In this document: positions 45,231 to 54,191 of the stretch, piece by piece
How positions within the stretch are numbered: the first letter of the stretch is position 1
Layout of the letters: each line of letters starts with the position of its first letter
Assembly (NCBI GenBank): GCA_947627245.1
Contig: CANQVH010000016.1
Coordinates: 1 to 61,037, forward strand
Reading direction: 5' to 3'
Length of the DNA: 61,037 nucleotides
From: an uncultured Lachnospiraceae bacterium
GTDB lineage: Bacteria; Bacillota; Clostridia; Lachnospirales; Lachnospiraceae
The notes under the pieces: generated by a model
Database searches by the model: none
What the model was told of the DNA's origin: nothing
The model's input: only the letters and a program-made list of their open reading frames with translations
Position numbers and translations under genes: made by a program

Positions 45231-46289
45231 TTATTCCTTGTCTCTGTTCCAAACATATTTTGTATATCTGCCGCCGCCTATCTTTATAATATTTTTCGAC
45301 GACAGAAGTTTTGACAGCGCTCTTTCTACTGTTATACGGCTGATGTCAGGGCATTTTTCCATAATCTGTGACTTTGTAATCTCGCCATATGTGTTCTTTA
45401 TAAGTTCTGCCACGCGCTCAGGTTTTGAAAGACCGCTTGTAACCAATGTCTCTACTCTGTCAGAGAAATCTCTGTATGCTGCAACCAGGACACCAAGCAT
45501 ATACTGTACAAATGGAGCGTAATTATTCCCTTCCTCATGCCAGTTAAGAGAGCTTTCCTGCAGGCATTCGTAGTATGAAGTCTTTGTCTTTTCAATCAGA
45601 TGCTCGATACTGATATACTTTCCTACGATATATCCGGCTCTATATAGCATCAGCAGAGTAAGCAATCTGCTCATTCTTCCGTTACCATCATGAAACGGAT
45701 GGATACATAAGAAATCCAATATGAACATCGGAATCAGAAGAAGCTGATCTATTGTTCCGATTCCGAGAGCTTTATCAAATTCATTGCAAAGGTTCTCCAT
45801 TGCTTCAGGCGTTTCCCATGCAGGAACCGGTCTGAATCGAACGAACTTGTTACCCTGCTCATCCTCTTCCCCGATGATATTGTCCGCAGCTTTATATTTT
45901 CCGCCAATATCATAACCTTCAAATTTGTATAGATCTCTGTGAAGCTGAAGTATCATATTCGGTCTGATTGAAATATAATCATGACTCTCATGGATGGTAT
46001 TAAGCACATCCCTGTATCCGGCAATCTCACGCTCATTCCTTGTTCTGGGTGTGGTCTTATCCTTTACAAGTGCCCTTAATCTGGCATCGGAAGTACAGAT
46101 ACCTTCAATCTTGTTGGATGCCTCGGTGCTCTGAATCTTGGCAATCTCCACAAGTCGTGTCAGTGTATCCGCCTTCGCTTCTATAAAAAGTGACTGTTCA
46201 CCTTTATACTCATGGATTTGCGTAAGCAGTGCCACGATTTCCGGCGTCAGTAATTTTTTCCATTTTTTACTGTAATCAAAATTTCTCAT
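45231..46289 (-). CDS. Fic-family protein with autoinhibitory helix and winged helix
   Basis: A 352-residue Fic protein. The catalytic motif HPFHDGNGR is intact (about 197-205 from this start), and SNKIEG near 58-63 matches the (S/T)xxxE(G/N) inhibitory motif of N-terminally inhibited Fic enzymes. A C-terminal winged helix (KSQIMEKCPDISRITVERALSKLL) is common in this class. It should transfer AMP to a target protein and may regulate its own expression. I start at 46289, where AGGA lies eight bases ahead. The 190 AT-rich bases upstream show nothing definite. Confidence 0.88.
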   Translation of the reverse strand: MRNFDYSKKWKKLLTPEIVALLTQIHEYKGEQSLFIEAKADTLTRLVEIAKIQSTEASNKIEGICTSDARLRALVKDKTTPRTRNEREIAGYRDVLNTIHESHDYISIRPNMILQLHRDLYKFEGYDIGGKYKAADNIIGEEDEQGNKFVRFRPVPAWETPEAMENLCNEFDKALGIGTIDQLLLIPMFILDFLCIHPFHDGNGRMSRLLTLLMLYRAGYIVGKYISIEHLIEKTKTSYYECLQESSLNWHEEGNNYAPFVQYMLGVLVAAYRDFSDRVETLVTSGLSKPERVAELIKNTYGEITKSQIMEKCPDISRITVERALSKLLSSKNIIKIGGGRYTKYVWNRDKE

Positions 46290-46500
46290 TAACATATCCT
46301 CATTCAAACATCAATTTACTCATAAGCGGATATAATGATGCATTTAAATATTAACACTCATTATACTCATCGTCAACGCCAATTGCATCAAATTCCAAAA
46401 AATGATGAAGATAGACAATTGATGATGTAATTAAAAATATAGACTATCCGATTTTTTGTTGTCATTCTGTTGTCGCAATCTCTGTTTGTCAAACTGGATT

Positions 46501-47001
46501 TTATTGTTTTAATATCGTCATATTACATCTGCTCCACAGCTCGTCTTTAAATTTGAATACATCTCTTTCAACACGTCTCTCGACAAAACCGACTTTTTCA
46601 TAACATCGTTTCGCCAATGCGTTTTCACTGAAAACATTTAGCTGAACCGCTGATGCGCCTGTTATCTGAAAGGCGTATTGCAGAGCCAGATCTAGCATTT
46701 CTTTTCCATAACCTTTTCCACGTTTTGATTTATCTATGATCACAAATTTTAGAAATCCCATATTATCTGTTGGATTGACAGAATAACAAAAGAAGCCTAT
46801 TGCTTGTCCATTATCTTCAGTCGCAACAAAAGCGCCCTCTGCCCAGTCTATTGCATTTTTCTTTAATAAATCATGAAAAGAGTTCTGCGTTATGGGGTAT
46901 GGCAAAAGACCTGCACACCAAAAGGCGTGAGTCCTTTCGTTATCAATCCATTCTGATATATATTTAAAATCTCTATTTGCTATGTAAGGTCTCAGTCTCA
47001 T
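46501..47001 (-). CDS. GNAT acetyltransferase, RimJ-like
   Basis: A 166-residue GNAT enzyme with MRLRPY...DFKYISEWI at the start, the acetyl-CoA loop KRGKGYGKEMLDLAL and ENALAKRCYEKVGF, the typical motif B end. Substrate unknown. GGAG precedes the ATG. It stands 46 bases after the HAD phosphatase gene and may share its transcript. Confidence 0.85.
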   Translation of the reverse strand: MRLRPYIANRDFKYISEWIDNERTHAFWCAGLLPYPITQNSFHDLLKKNAIDWAEGAFVATEDNGQAIGFFCYSVNPTDNMGFLKFVIIDKSKRGKGYGKEMLDLALQYAFQITGASAVQLNVFSENALAKRCYEKVGFVERRVERDVFKFKDELWSRCNMTILKQ

Positions 47002-47047
47002 TTAAATCTCCGTATCCCAATTTGATCGTATCCCAACAAACGGGAAT

Positions 47048-47815
47048 TTAATGTAGTAAATATTTTTCTAAATAAACTGCTATACCATCTTCATCATTTG
47101 TCAGGGTAATGTGATCTGCTATATTTTTGACATCTGAAATGGCATTGCCCGCCGCGACACCTATCCCACATAGTTTCAGCATATCTATATCATTTTTATC
47201 GTCGCCAAAAGCCACGACTTCGTTTAACGGGACATTTAACATATCTGTCAATTCCCGGATCGCCTGCACCTTTCCGGAGACTTCAGGCAGGAACGCATAC
47301 CACTTTTCTCCGCGATAACCCTGTACCCTGCAATGGTTTTTCTCCGCGATCTTTAATGCCGTCTCACCATCGGGAAGCATAGCCACTATTTTATTTGCGC
47401 GGCAAGTGAGAGGTTTGCTGTAATCACAATACACGGCTTTATGTAATTTTTCAGATTCAGAAATGTGCCTGCTGTTCCAAAACACCTGACGGCCTGCCGC
47501 CACAGTAATCTCCGTATCATGCTCCAACGCAAATATATCCTGTATGATATGGTTTGTTTCTGCAATCCCGTGACTACAACTGTATATTTCATCGCCATGC
47601 CTGTGGATAAGGGTTCCGTCTGTTGTGATCTCATAATCAGGCTGTAGTTCTTTTATATACCGTTCCGCGCCGATCCAGTATCGCGCGGTGGCTATCACAA
47701 CGAATATCCCCTGCTCTTTACAGCGTTTCAAAGCAGCTTTTGTGCGCTCCGATATGCTCCCGTCAGAGCGTAACAGTGTTCCATCAAGGTCCGTAATGAG
47801 CATTTTGGGATTCAT
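47048..47815 (-). CDS. HAD hydrolase, Cof type
   Basis: A 255-residue haloacid-dehalogenase-superfamily phosphatase of the Cof/YcsE group. Motif I is LITDLDGTLL, motif II lies in VIATARY, and motif IV is VAFGDDKNDIDML followed by GNAISDVKNIAD. Such enzymes dephosphorylate small sugar phosphates or cofactors. GGAGG precedes the start at good spacing. Confidence 0.9.
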   Translation of the reverse strand: MNPKMLITDLDGTLLRSDGSISERTKAALKRCKEQGIFVVIATARYWIGAERYIKELQPDYEITTDGTLIHRHGDEIYSCSHGIAETNHIIQDIFALEHDTEITVAAGRQVFWNSRHISESEKLHKAVYCDYSKPLTCRANKIVAMLPDGETALKIAEKNHCRVQGYRGEKWYAFLPEVSGKVQAIRELTDMLNVPLNEVVAFGDDKNDIDMLKLCGIGVAAGNAISDVKNIADHITLTNDEDGIAVYLEKYLLH

Positions 47816-47927
47816 GAAAGGGTCCTCCTCTTTCCAATGAAATATTTCAGGAAGCTCAGAATTTAGTACATAGAACAGCCTTTATAATAAATGCTTAGCA
47901 GCGTTCTCCTTGACGAACTGGAATTTA

Positions 47928-48735
47928 TTAAAATAATTCTTCTGCCTTTTGAGCTGTTAAACGCCTTTTTTCCAGTGTCCTCAAAAAAATGGTATCAGCT
48001 ATTGCAGGGAACTCCTCGTTTACTATTTTTACGCCTTCTTCCGTGATGCCCCCTTTCGTTGCAACACGAGAAACAACTTCGTCAAATGTCATATCTTTTT
48101 CAAGCATTAGATTTCCTGTTGCGCAAAGGGTATTTAATACCATCTGTACAACCTGCTGTTCCGAAATTAGTGTATGTTTTTTAGCTTCATGGCACAAAAC
48201 ACTAAATATTGAAGCAATAAATCCAGGCATACAACTCACAAGTTCAGAACCCATTCCCATCTCATTTTCAGGCAATTCAATCACATTCCCCATACATTTG
48301 AGGATACTGTTCAGTTCTTTTTTATCATAATCTGCAACTCTATGATTGAAACATACTAATGTTTGAGACTGATTCACCTCTGCGGTAACGCTTGGTATAG
48401 CCTTTGCAATTTTGCAATCGACTATTTTCTCAATATGTTCAAATGATATGCTTCCATTTAAGGAAACAACAAGCGCGTCATCTTTCATATTGGGCTTTAT
48501 TTCTTCAAGAACGAACTTAATATCAGCAGGTCTTACACAAATAAATATAATATCTGCTTTTTTGGCAAGCTCTCCATTGGTTTTACAAACATTGTATAAT
48601 GTTGTTAAATGATGAATTTTTTCAATATGCCTATTGGATATGAATAGTTCTTTGTACTTGATTATTCCTGATTCGGCAAACTTTTCAAGAATCATTTTCC
48701 CCCATACTTCCATACCCGATAATTCCAACATTCAT
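47928..48735 (-). pseudogene. Pyrroline-5-carboxylate reductase family gene with frameshift
   Basis: The long frame lacks the dinucleotide-binding start of this family. The missing part is present in the next frame: ATG at 48735, with AGGAG upstream, reads MNVGIIGYGSMG, and removing one base of the G5 run (plus-strand C5, 48699-48703) joins it exactly to KMILEKFAESGIIKYKELF. The rest is complete (ICVRPADI, AKAIPSVTAEVNQS, VATKGGITEEGVKIV). It is therefore a ProC-like gene with a single-base insertion, either real inactivation or a sequencing error. The relaxed GGIT motif suggests a paralogue rather than housekeeping ProC. Confidence 0.8.
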
Positions 48736-48801
48736 TAACTCTTTCTCCTAAAATACCGATTATTGTATTGATTCACATCACTTCAAACAGGATTTTGGGA
48801 A

Positions 48802-49575
48802 CTATTTGCTTTGCATTATTTTCAGTCCAAGCTCGAACGCCAGCAACATGATCTTTGTTTTGTCATCCAAACGCGCGCGTCCAGATAAACTCCTTGGCTC
48901 CCAAGTGGAATGATCCAGATTGTCTCCGGCGTAAAAGAACTGGAAAAACTCCGTTCCTCTGAAATCGCAGAGCGCCTGCATGCCGGCACATTCCATTTCA
49001 ACACAGATTGCACCCTGCTCCTTTCTGCGCCTTACCTTTTCCTTTGTCTCCCGATAACACGCGTCATTCGTCCAAGTCGTTCCTTCTACATAAGGATAGC
49101 CGCAATCTCTCAGGACTTCTTTGAACGCTTCCCGATATTTTTTGTTTACCTCTATGGTATCGCTCGGTTTTGCATAATGATAGCTGGTTCCCTCATCCCG
49201 GATTGCACGAGTCGGTATGATGATCCCGCAATCCTGAATTGACCGATCCAGAACGCCGCAGTTGCCCAACAGTATGAGCCGCCTGCTCCCCATGGCCATT
49301 AAGTCTTCGTATTGATCGACGCAAAGCGGTTCTCCTACGTAGGACTGAAACAGTGCAAACATTTTTCTCTTATATTCAACTCGATAAACCGGATTCAGTC
49401 CCACGGCTGACTGAATTTCCGCAATCTTCTCCGCAACAAACAGGGAAAGAACACTCTCAAATAGATGTTTCGAGAAGCATGATACCGTCACTTCCGGAAA
49501 ATGATCGATCCGAGAAACGATCATTTCAGGATTGATAATGGCATCGTATGTAGGGTCAAATTCTTCCAATAACAT
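48802..49575 (-). CDS. Nucleoside phosphorylase family protein
   Basis: A 257-residue member of the purine/uridine phosphorylase superfamily. LILLGNCGVLD binds phosphate, GAICVEMECAGMQALCDFRG holds the nucleoside-binding Glu-Met-Glu, and FFYAGDNLDHSTW is the usual end of the active site. The start is the ATG at 49575 with GGAGGG six bases ahead; the open frame upstream is not part of the gene. It would split nucleosides with phosphate; base preference cannot be told. Confidence 0.85.
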   Translation of the reverse strand: MLLEEFDPTYDAIINPEMIVSRIDHFPEVTVSCFSKHLFESVLSLFVAEKIAEIQSAVGLNPVYRVEYKRKMFALFQSYVGEPLCVDQYEDLMAMGSRRLILLGNCGVLDRSIQDCGIIIPTRAIRDEGTSYHYAKPSDTIEVNKKYREAFKEVLRDCGYPYVEGTTWTNDACYRETKEKVRRRKEQGAICVEMECAGMQALCDFRGTEFFQFFYAGDNLDHSTWEPRSLSGRARLDDKTKIMLLAFELGLKIMQSK

Positions 49576-49803
49576 GGTTGCCCTCCCAAAATTCAAAAAC
49601 AAGTATTTATAACGGCTTTCTGAACCTCCGTTTACTATTCCAGCTCTTTTCAGGGTACAGAATATATCTTGTTTTTCTATCGTTTTGCTTGCGAAAAACG
49701 TATCATTTGTTGCGGTTTTGTCATTCATTTTTATACTTTTAATACTGGTGTACCCATTTTGTACCCACACAAAATCTTTATTAAAAATATAATTCGTTCT
49801 ACC

Positions 49804-50058
49804 TACACTTTGACATTCCATTTTCCATATCGTTTACCACCTATCCGTTCAACTTTCCCGCTATTCAAAAGCTCTCTGATCACGCTTTGAACTTTAGTTC
49901 TTGAAAGTTCAAAGTGTTTGACTATTTCTAATTGCATAACAAAAAGCTTTTCCTTCATAAGTTCTATAACTTGATTCTCCAAAGCTTTTCCTAAAGCATT
50001 TTTTGTGAACTTTGGAGTTTTAGAAGCTGAGCTTTGAAAATCATTGGCATCCTGTTTT
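49804..50058 (-). pseudogene. Winged-helix C-terminal remnant
   Basis: An 84-codon frame opens directly after a stop and has no start codon at its head. Its sequence (ALENQVIELMKEKLFVMQLE, then HFELSRTKVQSVIRELL and GKVERIGGKRYGKWNV) is the winged-helix end found in AlbA_2-type regulators. Only this 3-prime part of the gene is left. The surrounding 49576-50091 contains nothing else I can support. Confidence 0.65.
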
Positions 50059-50091
50059 CATGCACAACTTGATCTCCCTAATCATGATTTT

Positions 50092-50697
50092 TTATTTTTT
50101 CCCTGTAAGCCATGCTTTTAATGTTGTATGCTTCTTTGGGTTTTCAGGATTCTCAATCCAAAATGTCCATTCATCGGAATTCGCATATTTAGTATATGTT
50201 ATATAAGGATACATTCCTAAATATTCCTGACCATTGAATCTACTTTTTCCACTTTCCTTAACAATAGGAAGAATGCAACACATACCATTGCTTATCCCAT
50301 CAAATAAGCCAAGTTCCCAAGGGCACCATTTTGATTTTGTGATATTTGATGTTGCTATATACGCCAAACACTTACATCTTTTCAGCTTATTTCTCAATCG
50401 TTTACCAGTTGCACTAGTAACTTTATCTGGATTCAATTCATTATCCTCATAGTCCAAATATACCTTAAACCCATTTTGAGTAAACAAATCATATAGGGCA
50501 CAAGTTAATTCTTGATCCAAAGAACTATGTGATAAAAAAATATCATAACCTTCACCATACGAGAAATGTTTCATACTATCCATACTCTCAGTAATGGAAC
50601 TTCTCATTTTTTGTCGCGCATAAGTTCTTAATACTTGTTCATTTAATACCCTTCTGGATTTTCTGGTTTTTCTGTATTTTCTATCTTTCACAATCAT
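50092..50697 (-). CDS. TIR-domain protein
   Basis: A 201-residue protein with a basic N-terminal arm and a TIR fold: YDIFLSHSSLDQELTCALYD (51-70), GFKVYLDYEDNELNP, and SKWCPWELGLFDG with the expected catalytic glutamate E128. Bacterial TIR domains with this glutamate hydrolyse NAD or make cyclic ADP-ribose signals, usually in phage defence. The gene overlaps the end of the 137-residue gene upstream by 17 bases, so the two form one unit. It is not paired with a recognisable ThsA, so it is not classical Thoeris on present evidence. Confidence 0.8.
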   Translation of the reverse strand: MIVKDRKYRKTRKSRRVLNEQVLRTYARQKMRSSITESMDSMKHFSYGEGYDIFLSHSSLDQELTCALYDLFTQNGFKVYLDYEDNELNPDKVTSATGKRLRNKLKRCKCLAYIATSNITKSKWCPWELGLFDGISNGMCCILPIVKESGKSRFNGQEYLGMYPYITYTKYANSDEWTFWIENPENPKKHTTLKAWLTGKK

Positions 50698-51094
50698 TCG
50701 TTATCTTCTCATACTCCCAGTCAAGCATATCTATGTCGAAAAACTCTGCATGCTTTCTCATTGCTTCATTAAGTGCTTCAAAATCATACATCAAAATATC
50801 AAATCGCGGATATTCTTTTTGAAACTCTCCTAATGATACAAATGAGTCTTCTTTCTTTTTTTCATAAAATGCAAACCATCTTCTGTAATCTGATTGATGA
50901 ACTGTAAGAAATCTATTTAACTCCTTAAGCATTGTTTGAATCTCAAAATAATACATACTACTTGTCTTCTTTTTATCTTCAAACTCAAGAAGTTGATTCC
51001 TTAGAAAATTATAGATTCCATGATAAGAGTCAAATACTTCACAAAAATTGTCATATTCCGCTTTGATATAAAACAAACTTCTTTTAGTATTCAA
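50681..51094 (-). CDS. Helical partner protein of the TIR gene, possibly 5-prime truncated
   Basis: A 137-residue, mostly helical, charged protein (LFYIKAEYDNFCEVFDSYHG, then FLRNQLLEFEDKKKTSS) of no family I know. The first usable start is a TTG at 51094 without a ribosome site. The frame remains open upstream to about 51185 and reads FILSVAGFEITLKDTDKAV, which looks like genuine protein with a membrane-like start, but no ATG is available. The true 5-prime end may have been lost at a recombination junction near 51180. Confidence 0.55.
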   Translation of the reverse strand: MNTKRSLFYIKAEYDNFCEVFDSYHGIYNFLRNQLLEFEDKKKTSSMYYFEIQTMLKELNRFLTVHQSDYRRWFAFYEKKKEDSFVSLGEFQKEYPRFDILMYDFEALNEAMRKHAEFFDIDMLDWEYEKITNDCER

Positions 51095-51173
51095 ATAATT
51101 TCTTATATTATTTTTTACTGCCTTATCTGTATCTTTTAGTGTTATTTCAAAACCTGCAACCGAAAGAATAAAA

Positions 51174-51586
51174 ATGTTTTAACTATTAATGTAAATGTTA
51201 CAGTTTCGAGACAAGAATTGATAATGGCGGCTACTGGTATATCATATGCATATATGTGTGCGAGGTTCCCATCCACTCTACACATAAACCGAGTAGAATA
51301 CGAAAAAAATATTTTGAATGGATATGGTGAAACAATAGACAGAATGGTTGTTAAATGCTATGCAGGAAACTCATTTGGCGGATATGCAGAAATGTATATT
51401 GTTGTGATTAAATGCACAGACAATACGCATTATCCAGATGCGACAGTAGATTGGGGCGGGTATTTCTTATCAACAAGTTGCTATGATAAAGACCCAGGAA
51501 TGGGTGGTACTGTTATGGATAATAAAACAGCATTAGACGCATACCATGAGATATACGATAATGATAGACCAATCCAATATGATTAA
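51174..51586 (+). CDS. Unknown small protein, start region disturbed
   Basis: The open frame 51218-51586 gives 122 residues (GISYAYMCARFPSTLHINRV, then DATVDWGGYFLSTSCYDKD) but its first codons are TTG and ATG without a ribosome site. Upstream in frame it reads VLTINVNVTVSRQELIM, a plausible protein start. The nearest ATG (51174) is one base out of frame across a run of four T (51177-51180), so a one-base deletion or a rearrangement at the 5-prime end is likely. Family not recognised; it resembles small accessory proteins of conjugative elements. Confidence 0.45.
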
Positions 51587-51664
51587 GGTCGTGTGTGAGA
51601 GAAGCACGATAGCGCCATGTGGCGAACGCGGGCGGCGGCTATAACTTCAAGTAGCCCCCAGGCA

Positions 51665-51696
51665 AAGGGGCGGCAAGTAATAGCCTGCTGCCCCTT
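51665..51696. terminator. Hairpin between convergent genes
   Basis: AAGGGGCGGCA pairs with TGCTGCCCCTT over 11 bp with one wobble. It sits between the plus-strand small gene and the minus-strand recombinase gene and could serve both, although T-runs are short. Confidence 0.6.
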
Positions 51697-51701
51697 ATAA
51701 T

Positions 51702-52382
51702 TTACTCACATTCTTTCAATTCGCGCTTGTACTTATAATAAGTATTGCGGGCAAGTCCTAGCATCCGGATACATTCTACATCATTTAAAACGCCACAGAA
51801 GTCTTTAGAATATTTTAGGATTTCTTGCTTTGCTTGGATGCTTTTTCTTGTGGTCAATTTTGCGCCGCGTTTCTGCCCTATTTGCTTGCCCTGTAAACGC
51901 GCCGTTTCTATTCCTTCTTTTGTCCGCTGATGCAAGTCTGTGACTTCCTTTTCTGCCTGGTCAAATGCAATCTTTATTTGTTCTTTCGCAAGTGTAAAAA
52001 GGTATTCCTTGACCGCTTGTAGTAGAATGTCGGCGTTTGTTCCGGTCATTTGAATATTAACATTTAATGCTTTCTTATAGGTTGCTGTATTAATGTGTGG
52101 TTCCTTTAAAAACACAAGCTCCACGCCCTTATCAAATAATTCCTGATACGTGGCGAAGCCCTCTGACGCATTCCTGCTCATGCGCGAAACTGAATCAAAA
52201 ATAATCGTGTCGCCTGGCCTGACGGTTTTTAAAAGCTGTAACCATTTCTTTCTACCATCTGTTTTTGTTCCGGTAAACACTTCCTGCCAGACTTCACACT
52301 TGGGGTATCTCTTTCTTATGTTTCTAATCTGTCTTTCTATGCTTTGCTTGTTCGTGCTAATCCTAGTATATCCATATTCCAT
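51702..52382 (-). CDS. Serine recombinase, resolvase/invertase type
   Basis: A 226-residue site-specific recombinase. The catalytic serine is S9 in YTRIST, followed by the conserved DGRKKW, FDSVSRMSRNASEGF and the long linking helix. A C-terminal helix-turn-helix (ECIRMLGLARNTYYKYKREL) binds DNA. It is small and probably serves resolution or inversion in the mobile element rather than phage-type integration. It lies about 150 bases after the SprT-like gene. Confidence 0.88.
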   Translation of the reverse strand: MEYGYTRISTNKQSIERQIRNIRKRYPKCEVWQEVFTGTKTDGRKKWLQLLKTVRPGDTIIFDSVSRMSRNASEGFATYQELFDKGVELVFLKEPHINTATYKKALNVNIQMTGTNADILLQAVKEYLFTLAKEQIKIAFDQAEKEVTDLHQRTKEGIETARLQGKQIGQKRGAKLTTRKSIQAKQEILKYSKDFCGVLNDVECIRMLGLARNTYYKYKRELKECE

Positions 52383-52529
52383 TGTACAACCTTCTTTCTA
52401 TTTTAGTGTTTAACTTAACGACCGATAAATTTGATACTATGAAACTATAGAAAAAGCATACATCTTTTGATACTTTTTTAGGAACGTTTCTTTTGATACA
52501 GAGTTGAGGGGGATTGCTCCCCCTTCCTC

Positions 52530-53183
52530 TTATGCCTGTATAAACTTTTCGTTGCAGTCGCCGCAGACGATGTTTAAAACTTTTGTGCTTCGGACGATTG
52601 CGCCGCAGTGCGGGCAAACCCATTTTATGCTACTTGTTTTCTTCGGCGCTGTCGGCTTTATTGGTGTAGGATTTCCAGCTTTTGGCGTGCCTGGCGCAAG
52701 AAAACCGGAGAAGCTATTTCGAGAAATCAAGATTTCCTGTAAGTCGTTCCGGATGCAGAAATCAATCGTTTCCTCTGTCGGGCTTGTAATTGTCCATCCG
52801 TATTTAGAATGCTTGTCAATCTGCAAATGCCCTTTATTTTCGGCAATTTCTTTGAAGCGTTTGTTATGATAAATGCCCTGGTTGCTTGTGTCTTTGATGC
52901 CGTTCATCATTGCGAACAAGTGGCAACTTTCGTGTATCAGTGTGGCAACAATGTTTTCAATCGGTCGAGATAAATAGTCAGCAGAAACATTCAATTCATA
53001 GCTTGCTTTTCCGCTTTCTGTCTTCCATACCTTGCTAACTGAAATATGTCCATATGTTCCTACACTAGACTGAATTGTGATTGTTGGCGTCTCCAACTCA
53101 TTATTGAAATACTCTTCATTGATGAGCTTGAAAACTTTGTTTAAATATTGTGTTACCCTGTTATAGCTTGTCAACTCTTTCAT
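52530..53183 (-). CDS. SprT-like zinc metallopeptidase domain protein
   Basis: A 217-residue protein with the SprT core: TLIHESCHLFAMMNG holds the HExxH zinc site and NKRFKEIAENKG follows. A C-terminal zinc ribbon (CPHCGAI and CGDCNEKF) is present. Such genes are common in plasmids and conjugative elements of Firmicutes. It is transcribed from a consensus promoter that contains a CATG-N4-CATG operator, back to back with the plus-strand small genes. Biological role unknown. Confidence 0.85.
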   Translation of the reverse strand: MKELTSYNRVTQYLNKVFKLINEEYFNNELETPTITIQSSVGTYGHISVSKVWKTESGKASYELNVSADYLSRPIENIVATLIHESCHLFAMMNGIKDTSNQGIYHNKRFKEIAENKGHLQIDKHSKYGWTITSPTEETIDFCIRNDLQEILISRNSFSGFLAPGTPKAGNPTPIKPTAPKKTSSIKWVCPHCGAIVRSTKVLNIVCGDCNEKFIQA

Positions 53184-53239
53184 TTGTTCGCCCTCTCTTT
53201 CTTAAAAGTTATTTTTTATTGCTTTCTTAAGTTGTCTAT

Positions 53240-53356
53240 AGTATAGCATGGGTACATGCCAATGTCAACATGGGGACATGCACAAAAATATTCAAAAACA
53301 TGGGTACATGTTTGTGCATTTTGTCAATAGACTTTTGCATGGGTACATGCTATAAT
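53240..53356. promoter_or_regulatory. Divergent promoters with four CATG-N4-CATG operators
   Basis: Four near-identical palindromes CATGGGTACATG (53247-53258, 53299-53310, 53338-53349; CATGGGGACATG at 53269-53280) fill the space between the SprT-like gene and the plus-strand genes. Minus promoter: TTGACA (53263-53268), 17 bases, TATACT (53240-53245). Plus promoter: TAGACT (53328-53333), 17 bases, TATAAT (53351-53356). In each promoter one palindrome fills the spacer, the classic place for a repressor. The plus transcript has a leader of about 150 bases before 53511. Confidence 0.85.
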
Positions 53357-53510
53357 ACAGTTACAAACAAACAAGAGGACAGCCGAGAAAAGCCGAGAGC
53401 GCTCGATACCAGAGACCATATACTTGTGAGCTAACGATTACGGCGGCAATAGTCAAGAAGATGACTCTGGGGCAGTCCCCCAACAATAAAAGAAAAGGAA
53501 GGTAAAAGAT

Positions 53511-53789
53511 ATGTGTAAAACAATGAAAGAGCTTGAAACAATCGTAAACGACTACAGAAGTCTTAAGGCTATGAAGGAAGAGCTTGAAGCGCAGTTAAAG
53601 GATGCAGAGCGCGAAATCATTTCTTATATGGACAGCAACGACAAGCTGACCGAGACAGGAAAAGACTTCACTGTAAAGGTAACAACTTGTGAGCGCAAGA
53701 CGCTCGACCGGAAAGCCCTTGAAGCTGATTTAGGCAGCCTGGCAGACTACGATAGAGTGAGTCAGTACAGAAGGCTCTACGTCAAGTAA
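53511..53789 (+). CDS. Small coiled-coil protein of a phage or conjugative element
   Basis: A 92-residue protein with a coiled-coil first half (VNDYRSLKAMKEELEAQLKD) and a short C-terminal part (VKVTTCERKTLDRKALEADL) resembling small phage and plasmid proteins. AAGGAAGG lies ahead of the ATG. First gene of the plus-strand row. No function assigned. Confidence 0.7.
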   Translation: MCKTMKELETIVNDYRSLKAMKEELEAQLKDAEREIISYMDSNDKLTETGKDFTVKVTTCERKTLDRKALEADLGSLADYDRVSQYRRLYVK

Positions 53790-53871
53790 ATGCAGAGTGA
53801 CGGGGATTCGTCCCCGGTAATGCAGCCACAGGCGGTCACAAGCCCGCTGTATAGAAAGGGGGAAAGATACC

Positions 53872-54180
53872 ATGATTAAAACTACTCTTTGTGTTGGATT
53901 GCTTGACAAGGACAGCAAACGCCAGGAAGTAACTACACTCGACGCGTACAAGGTAGCGGCAAACATTTTCGCAGCCACGACAGGCGGCGCGACTATTACA
54001 GAGGGCACAGGCGTATATACACACGATGACGGAACAGTTGTCATTGAGCCGACGTTAGTGTGCGTGATATATGGCGCAGAAAAAGAAAGCATTTACAAGG
54101 CAGTCGAGCAGCTGAAAGTATCTCTCAATCAGGAAGCAATTGCTTTTGAGCAGTGCGAGAGCAACAGCATGTTTATCTAG
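53872..54180 (+). CDS. Unknown small protein of the mobile region
   Basis: A 102-residue protein (TTLCVGLLDKDSKRQE, AANIFAATTGGATITEGTGV) with a predicted alpha/beta fold and no known family to me. AAAGGGGGAAAG precedes the start. It lies 82 bases after the coiled-coil gene and is probably on the same transcript. Confidence 0.65.
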   Translation: MIKTTLCVGLLDKDSKRQEVTTLDAYKVAANIFAATTGGATITEGTGVYTHDDGTVVIEPTLVCVIYGAEKESIYKAVEQLKVSLNQEAIAFEQCESNSMFI

Positions 54181-54191
54181 GGGGTGAGAAT

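Noticed and set aside
49576..49821. N-terminal extension of the nucleoside phosphorylase
   Set aside because: A strong ribosome site precedes the internal ATG at 49575 and the extension does not resemble the family.
50092..50697. Classical Thoeris system
   Set aside because: Only a TIR protein is recognisable; the partner shows no Sir2, SLOG or other ThsA features.
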